This document shows, in pieces, positions 58,498 through 64,000 of a DNA stretch of 64,000 nucleotides. Position 1 is the stretch's first letter. The number at the start of each line of letters is the position of its first letter. Under the pieces are notes generated by a model. That model was not told the DNA's origin. It ran no database searches and worked only from the letters and a program-made list of their open reading frames with translations. The stretch is from Erinaceus europaeus (Eukaryota > Chordata > Mammalia > Eulipotyphla > Erinaceidae): assembly GCF_950295315.1 (NCBI RefSeq), contig NC_080168.1, positions 70,660,508 through 70,724,507 of the forward strand, given 5' to 3'. The position numbers and the translations under genes are program-made.

Positions 58498-59224
58498 CAT
58501 TAAAATGCTTAGCTTGCAGGTATGTTTTGTAGAAGCTAGTCAAGGTCACTGCCAAAGACACACTCACATCCTGAGGCTCCTATGAGCTCCACATGCTGCC
58601 TGCTGTGGGAAGCACTTCTCATTGCTTCCAGAGCATCTCCCAGATATAAATAGGATCTCCAGCATGATCTACTCCAGCCAGAAAGATGAGGACAAAAGTA
58701 GGTTAGTGCCCGGCAGCTGTCCGCCGCCCGCAGACCTCGGAGCACAGGACCCTCTCTTCCCAACTATATTTAGCACAGCACTAATGCTCAGCGAACAGAC
58801 TATATACATCAGAGCAGAGGGGCTGATGGAATGTTCAAGGCCATGGCTGTGAGAGCCACTGCAGAGTCTCCACAGAGAGGCACCTCACAAAGACCTTTCC
58901 CTGCCTGTCCCCTACTTCTGTGTCCTGTTCATGGGAGTAAGGGGCTCCCATGAACTGTGCTGTCACTTTCCAAAGGACCAGTTAACTGCCTGCCTGAGTT
59001 GTGCAGTGACAATCTGGACCTCACCCAACCAGCCACTCCCAATCTCCGCATCTCAGTGAGGGAAGGAATCCCCCTCAACACAAGTGAGCTTGCTATCCTA
59101 GAATCTTACAGACAGAAGTCATTTTGGTGGTGGTTATTTTGTCCTTTTTAACAGCAAGTTCTTGGATCAAGGGGCAGGCAGGTCTTCGTGTCCACTTCTT
59201 GGTTGCATCCCAGTTCTTTGGAGA
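58498..59224. other. Unique stretch with clustered muscle-type motifs
   Basis: Repeat-free. At 58700-58835 there is a small CpG-richer patch with an E box CAGCTG (58714-58719), a consensus MEF2 site CTATATTTAG (58764-58773) and an MCAT/TEAD core GGAATG (58828-58833). Single motifs are common by chance; enhancer function is speculation. Confidence 0.25.
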
Positions 59225-59515
59225 CCTGGACTAGGCAGTAACACACCTGGTTCAGTGCACACATTACCATGTGCAAGGACCCAGGCTCAAGCTCCCAGTC
59301 ACCACCTGCACAGAGGAAGCTTCACAAGGGATGAATCAGTACTCCAAGTGTCTCTCTCCTTCTCTCTCATCCCCTTCCCTTTCAATTTCTCTCTGTTCTG
59401 TTAAATAAAAGAAAAAAGAGTGGTGGAATGGTCACCAGGCCACCAGGAGCTGTGGATTCATCATACAGGCACTAAGCCCCAGCAATAATCCTGGTGGCAA
59501 TTTGAAAAAAAGATT
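59225..59515 (+). repeat. T1 tRNA-derived SINE, long form
   Basis: GGCAGTAACACACCTGGTTC, CCATGTGCAAGGACCCAGG, CTCAAGCTCCCAG, AGGAAGCTTCACAAGG, CCTTTCAATTTCTCTCTG, then CACCAGGAGCTGTGGATTCA and CAGCAATAATCCTGGTGGC. Confidence 0.88.
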
Positions 59516-59604
59516 ATAATAAAAATTTAAAACTAATAATAATAATAAAGAAAAATAAAATTTAAAAAAGCCTTTGTGGGTGGTAATGTGTTTATTCTGA
59601 AAAT

Positions 59605-59762
59605 GGAAGTAGGTTCAGAAGAACAGTTTACTAGAATAGTGTGCTACTTTGCAATACATGGAAAAGTCAGGTTCCAACCCAGCCTCCACCACATTGAAGG
59701 AATCTCCCCCCCCCCTTATTTTTAACTGAAAAGTCAACCCAGAGCATCAAAACCCTGGAGGT
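59605..59762 (+). repeat. T3 SINE, decayed
   Basis: AGAACAGTTTACTAGAATAG, GTGTGCTACTTTGCAATACA, GGTTCCAACCCAGCCTC, CCACATTGAAGGAATCTCC. Confidence 0.7.
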
Positions 59763-59995
59763 GACAAAGAAAGGATTGAAGGAGGGAGGAAGAAATGGAA
59801 AGAAGAAGGAAGAAAGAAGGAAAGAGAAAAAGGGGGAAAGGAAATAAAGAGAGGGAAAAGATAGAAGGAAGGAAGGGAGGAAGGAGGGAAGGAAGGAAGG
59901 AAGGAAGGAAGGAAGGAAAGAAGGAAGTGTGGGAGGGAAGGAAGGGAGGGAGGAAGGGAGAAAGGAAGATAAAAGAAAAGAGAAGGAAACAAGAT
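59763..59995 (+). repeat. (GGAA)n-type purine-rich array
   Basis: About 230 bp of mixed GGAA, GAAA and GGGA units; only a few scattered pyrimidines. The cleanest part is at 59885-59925. Confidence 0.9.
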
Positions 59996-60574
59996 AGGAA
60001 GAAAATCCAGTCCACATGAGAAGCCACTTCAGGTTTCTATTTTGTGAACTCACAAGGTACCATGTTCCCCCTGAAAATCAGGGTCAGCTGACACACACAC
60101 ACACACTAGCTGACTTGGCCTAAGGCGTCAGCCAGCTCCTTAACAGACATACCTGTAGGCGAGAGTAAATCTCACAGCAGCACCCTCACTGTCCTGTAGT
60201 TTTGACTAGCTCTCCAGTTCTTACACCCTCTATCTCGCCACAGGTGAAGCAGAGGTGATAGGAGAGCCTGCCAGAAGGAACCATCAGGAGAATAGAGTTG
60301 GGAGGTGCAGGCCAACAGACTAAATAGGGTAACGGCCCCATGTAGGTGACAGGTGCTCTCAGCCACCCTTGGAATAAAAAGCACCATGACAGGGAGAAAA
60401 GAAAATCAAAATGAGCCCTTGCATCTTCACTGTAAAGTTGAGGTTTCCAGAGGTGGGAGGACCCAGCGGGCTATGCTAAAGACATATTAGAACCTTCCTA
60501 GTAAGTGTGATATAGTGACATACAATGGAAGAGGTGTGTGCTTGCACTATTTTAATCGAATTTAATTTTTCTTA
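59996..60574. other. Unique sequence
   Basis: A short (CA)n run at 60091-60105; otherwise nothing recognised. Confidence 0.4.
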
Positions 60575-60738
60575 CATTTGATAGGACAAGAAGGAATTCA
60601 GGGGGAGATGGAGAGAGACACCTGCAGTAATACTTCATTGCTCATGAAGCTTCTCACTTGCAAGTGGGGAGCGAGACTTAAACTTGAGTCCTTTTGCACT
60701 GTAATGTGTGCAGTCATCCAAACATGCCAACACCCAGC
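60575..60738 (-). repeat. T1 tRNA-derived SINE
   Basis: The minus strand has GTGTTGGCATGTTTGGATGA, CACATTACAGTGCAAAAGG, CAAGTTTAAGTCTCGC, AGAAGCTTCATGAGCAATGA, CTGCAGGTGTCTCTCTCC. Confidence 0.75.
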
Positions 60739-60767
60739 ACTTGAACTCTTAAAGCATACACAGTGGG

Positions 60768-61076
60768 GGCCAGCAGTTGACTTACCCAGCAGACCACACA
60801 CATTACCATACAAGAGGACCTGGACAAGTATACTGGTCCTCCAATTGGGAGCACCAGAGGGGAAGCTTCATAAGTGGTGAAGTGGTGTGTCTCTCTTCTC
60901 AGTCTCTCTCTTCCTCTTCATCTTTCATGCTCTATCATAAAAAGGAGGAGGAGAAAGAGGAGAAGGGTAAGAGGGAGGGGGAGGGTAGGAGGAGGAGAAA
61001 TAGTCCACCAAATGCAACAGAGTGATACAGGCACTGAGACCCAGCAATAATCCTGGTAGCAAAAAAAAAAAAAAAC
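60768..61076 (+). repeat. T1 SINE, long form with purine-rich linker
   Basis: CCAGCAGTTGACTTACCCAG, ATTACCATACAAGAGGACCT, GGGGAAGCTTCATAAGTGGT, CTCTATCATAAAAAGG. The linker is expanded to GGA/GAGG repeats (60940-61000), then CAGGCACTGAGACCCAGC, AATAATCCTGGTAGC and an A-run. Confidence 0.82.
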
Positions 61077-61089
61077 AGACATTTCTGTG

Positions 61090-61272
61090 TTGAAAAGAGA
61101 GCTCAAGAACCCACTAGATTGAGCATGTGTCTCATTTTGCATGTGGTCCTGATTTAAACCCTAGGAAGTGCTGTGTCAGCACTTCTGACACTCAGTTTCT
61201 CCTTCCGGATGAAAAAACATCCAAGTGTGGTGAAATCACACACGCATGAAGCCATAGTTCTTTTTTAAAAAA
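61090..61272 (+). repeat. Decayed tRNA-type SINE
   Basis: AAGAGAGCTCAAGAACCCAC, ATGTGTCTCATTTTGCATGT, CCTGATTTAAACCC and an A-rich end suggest a decayed T3-like copy. Weak assignment. Confidence 0.4.
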
Positions 61273-61897
61273 ATTAAATAGATAAATAAAATATAATACA
61301 TATACTATTAAGTCAATAATAAATCAACAGATTGATAGATAATAATAGATGTGACTGATAGATACGGAGATGGACAGGTAGGTTGATGATTAATAGATAT
61401 AAATATATCTTTTCTATGGCCTTCTAACATTAAGATCTCAGCAGCATTGGTAGTTAGGAGTATTTAGAAGGTAATTTTGTCATGAGAGAAGAGTTCCTGT
61501 GATGGGACTGGAACTAGTCTCCAAGCTCTGAGGACATCAAAGCACCTGCTTCATCTCTCTTCCTTCCTGTAAGAGCTCACAATAGGAGGTAGAGAAATCA
61601 GCCACCTGCAAACCAAGAAAACAATGAACTACCTACCAGCACATGAATCTTGAACTTCCCTCACACCTAGGAGTAATAAGTATCTGCTGTCTAAACCACA
61701 GTGCCTATGGCATTTGTCATAGCAGCCCAGCTTGACAAACACAGTCAAGATGTCATCTCAAAGATGGACAGCTTCTATTCTGATTCTTAAAGAACAGATA
61801 GCTCCCTGAACAGGGGCAGTGGGAAAGACGAGTTGGTTAGGGTAAAGATGGGGTTAGTCATAAGTTGGGTGACATTCTGGTTATGGAACAATTAGGG
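61273..61897. other. Unique sequence
   Basis: AT-rich start with scattered ATAGAT units; otherwise featureless. Confidence 0.4.
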
Positions 61898-62035
61898 TTG
61901 GGGCTGGAGAGATAGTTCAACATTGGAAAATAGAACTCATATTAACTGAGGCCCAAGATTGAATCCGAGCAAGGACAAATGACAAAGCCAAGTGGTATTC
62001 TAATTTCTCCCTCAGATATAGTAAATCTTTTTTGA
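61898..62035 (+). repeat. Decayed tRNA-type SINE
   Basis: GGGGCTGGAGAGATAGTTCA, AGGCCCAAGATTGAATCCG and AAGCCAAGTGGTATTC resemble a tRNA-derived head and body, strongly decayed. Confidence 0.4.
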
Positions 62036-62491
62036 AAGAGCTAGAAAAGTAGTTCATTAAATGAATCTTAATTTTTAAAAAGTTAGGATTTGACCTAGGA
62101 TTAAGGCTACCACTGGTTTCCTTCTCATTTGAAAATATCACATGAAAGATTCTCTACCCCCTTCTGGATCATATTATTTTTAAGTAGTTGAAACAAGACA
62201 CATTATTTTTCACTTTTTCCCATATTTATGTTTTGCCATCTCTAAATTTAGGAGAGAGCTTGCAAGCACTCATGTGTGTCTGAATCTGATTGGCACCATG
62301 TTTATCTCCTAACAGCAGCAGGACGTTAAACAATGATGGCTCTTCTCTTGAACACCATCTTCAGTTTCATGAAGTATGGTGCTACATTCAGAACACCATA
62401 GAAAATCAAATGAGTTATGTTGGTTGGAGAATACAAAAGCATCTTTGGTGTGTATTGTTTGTTAATTGTAGTTTTAAAAATTGTTCATCTT
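62036..62491. other. AT-rich unique sequence
   Basis: No repeat or gene signature seen. Confidence 0.35.
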
Positions 62492-62620
62492 AAGAATACA
62501 TTCAGAGCTAGTGGAAAGTCTGTCCAGTTCTTCAGACTTCAGGCTAATTCTCGGAAATAAAGACCCAAACCTCACAATAAAATTAGCTTGATGAAAAAAC
62601 AAAAAAAGAATACATTCAGA
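62492..62620 (+). pseudogene. Retrocopy of an unidentified mRNA 3' end
   Basis: The perfect 15-bp TSD AAGAATACATTCAGA at 62492-62506 and 62606-62620 encloses 99 bp. The insert has AATAAA inside CACAATAAAATTAGC, then about 12 nt later an A-rich tail (AAAAAACAAAAAA). It matches no L1 or SINE in this window, so it is most simply the 3' end of a cellular transcript copied by L1. The left TSD begins at TT/AAGA, close to the L1 endonuclease preference. I do not recognise the parent gene. Confidence 0.8.
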
Positions 62621-62839
62621 AATTATCAATTTATTTCTTGGAGAAAGCTCATCAAATTCATTCATGCCTTCAGTGCACAATATTTTCTGAATGGACCGCA
62701 GAAGGTAGAGTAGCTAACCTGTGAGTCTTTCTCTTAGTAGCATTCAGGAAGTGTCAGGCAAAAACCTATATAAATGAAAAGATAAAAGTGGGAGTGCTTC
62801 TTCACAAAAGAAGAATGGAATCCTTGAAAAAAAAGGGTA
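62621..62839. other. AT-rich unique sequence
   Basis: No repeat or gene signature seen. Confidence 0.35.
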
Positions 62840-63195
62840 AAAAAAAAATAATGATAAAGCACACACACATACACACAATAGTTAAGACCAACAAAAAAAA
62901 AAGATGATGTTGTGTCTTCTGGGACAGAATGAATGAAACTGAAGGTGACTATAACTAGCAAAGTAATTAAAGAAATGAAACACAACTGCTGAATAGCTCC
63001 ACTAATATGTGTAACTGAGAAAACTTAAATATAAAACAGAAGCACACAGTGTCTAAGGCTTCGTGAGAACTCTAGGAGTTAAGAGTTCAGAGGATGGGGT
63101 GAGCACAGAACTTTGGTGGTAGGTTCAGTGTAGGACTATACTCTGTAATCCTACAATCTTATAAACCACTATTAATCACAAATTTAAAAAATGGA
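62840..63195 (+). mobile_element. Old L1 3' end
   Basis: GGGACAGAATGAATGAAACT, GAAGGTGACTATAACTAGC and AAAGTAATTAAAGAAATGAA align in order with the ORF2 C-terminus (W/K M..LEG..MLSEISQ..KDKY). TTTGGTGGTAGGTTCAGTG and ATAAACCACTATTAATCAC resemble L1 3' UTR ends seen at 42550-42620. Heavily decayed. Confidence 0.55.
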
Positions 63196-63589
63196 TTGAA
63201 AAGAATGTAATAGCAAGAGGTAGTGAGGTTTGGTGCAGGAATTTAGCAGCAGGTGAATTCAGTAAACAAAGTTGCTATGTTTGAAACAACTTGTGACTCA
63301 TTCCTCCAGAAGCTTGATGGCTTCGGTTTGTTCACATAAGTCTTTCACTGCTCAAACTGGACCATGTGGGTTCCCCTATAAACACAGTGTCATGTGAGCA
63401 TGCTAATTCCAGGAGTCTGGAAAGTGCCTGAGCAAGAGAAATGAAAGCCTCTCTGGAAAGGACTCCCATTCTCTGGGGCACATTTCTAAATGAATATATC
63501 CACCTTGTGATGGACATTCCTTATTCTAGTCTTGTCCACTAAAACCTCCTAAGCACCCAAGCTATTCCTAAATGTTTTTCTCATATCCC
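63196..63589. other. Unique sequence
   Basis: No repeat or gene signature seen. Confidence 0.35.
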
Positions 63590-63760
63590 TGGTGTACTGC
63601 AATGGCTTTCTAGTGCCTTACAATTACAGGCCAAGTATTTTTGCCTAAGTGGTAAGGTCATGTTGACCTGGATAGGTTATCACACCCTGCCTCCTTCCTT
63701 CTGTTCCTCTCCTGTGTCCTCTACAACCAGACATTCATCTCAGTCCACCATGTGTGTCGT
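63590..63760 (+). repeat. Probable L2 (ancient LINE) 3' fragment
   Basis: GCAATGGCTTTCTAGTGCCT, AATTACAGGCCAAGTATTTT, AAGGTCATGTTGACCTGG and CACACCCTGCCTCC follow the order of the L2 3' end as I know it (AATGGCT..., AGTCCAAACTCCTT..., AAGGCCCTCC..., CTGCCTACCTC). Very old and diverged. Confidence 0.5.
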
Positions 63761-64000
63761 TTCTAAATTACTTTTCTCCCTACCCCACCATGACTGAAAT
63801 ATCTCTTTTAAAAGGCCTGTCAATTCAATTTAATGCCTTCATAAAGGCTTCCTTAGTTACAGTCAACAGGCCAAGACAGGTGCCTGCCATACCCCAACCC
63901 CCAATCCTTGACAATCCCCAATCCAACTCCTTGACACACAACTGTGTCAAGGAGTTCCATCTTCAGAGGTAGACCACTAGGCTCTATGGTCGTGACCAAA
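63761..64000. other. Unique sequence to window end
   Basis: A direct repeat of CCTTGACA / CAACTCCTTGACACA units near 63905-63940; otherwise nothing recognised. Confidence 0.35.

Overview
This is mammalian genomic DNA with no convincing host protein-coding exon. Almost everything recognisable is retrotransposon: LINE-1 (L1) elements, several tRNA-derived SINE families, an ORF1-only 'half-L1', solo LTRs, microsatellites, and a few ancient MIR, L2 and L1 remnants. The dominant SINE is tRNA-headed, with a B box of the GGTTCGAGCCC type, a body containing CCCCACCTGCAGGGGAG, and a CT-rich stretch ending in CTCTGTCCTAT. I associate this with hedgehogs (Erinaceus, order Eulipotyphla). The species is inferred from memory of those repeats and was not tested. 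Names used here (L1-S, L1-L, T1-T4) are my own labels.

Layout. 1-773: SINEs, then unique DNA. 774-6704: a full-length minus-strand L1-S (short 3' UTR) with a 19-bp target-site duplication (TSD). 6705-10355: SINEs, simple repeats and about 1.4 kb of unique sequence. 10370-16125: a second full-length L1-S on the plus strand with its own 14-bp TSD. 16.1-25.3 kb: SINE-rich intergenic DNA with a 311-nt pure polypurine tract (16859-17169), two LTR candidates and a MIR. 25.3-27.7 kb: two 5'-truncated L1-L 3' ends, each with a clear TSD. 28.1-32.6 kb: fragments of an old L1, then a third L1-S copy whose middle is replaced by an L1-L 3' end. 32.6-38.6 kb: AT-rich, repeat-poor DNA carrying L1-L pieces and a complete half-L1 (HAL1-like) element with a 13-bp TSD (36448-38376). 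39.0-45.04 kb: a 5'-truncated L1-L with an unusually long 3' UTR interrupted by a solo LTR; that LTR contains a near-perfect 5' half of tRNA-Gly(GCC). 45.0-51.0 kb: an L1 with a 5' inversion, an isolated L1 5'-UTR insertion, and an L1 hit by both a SINE and another L1. 51-64 kb: SINEs, microsatellites, one more solo LTR, a tiny mRNA 3'-end retrocopy, an old L1 and an L2 remnant.

No intact L1 ORF was found; every ORF1 and ORF2 carries stops or frameshifts. Copies 1 and 2 of L1-S have different TSDs, so they look like separate insertions, yet they share several ORF2-disabling changes. This suggests trans-mobilisation of an already dead source, or later gene conversion. The window is best read as layered L1-driven retrotransposition. 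I did not find an operon, defence system or other undescribed multi-gene system.
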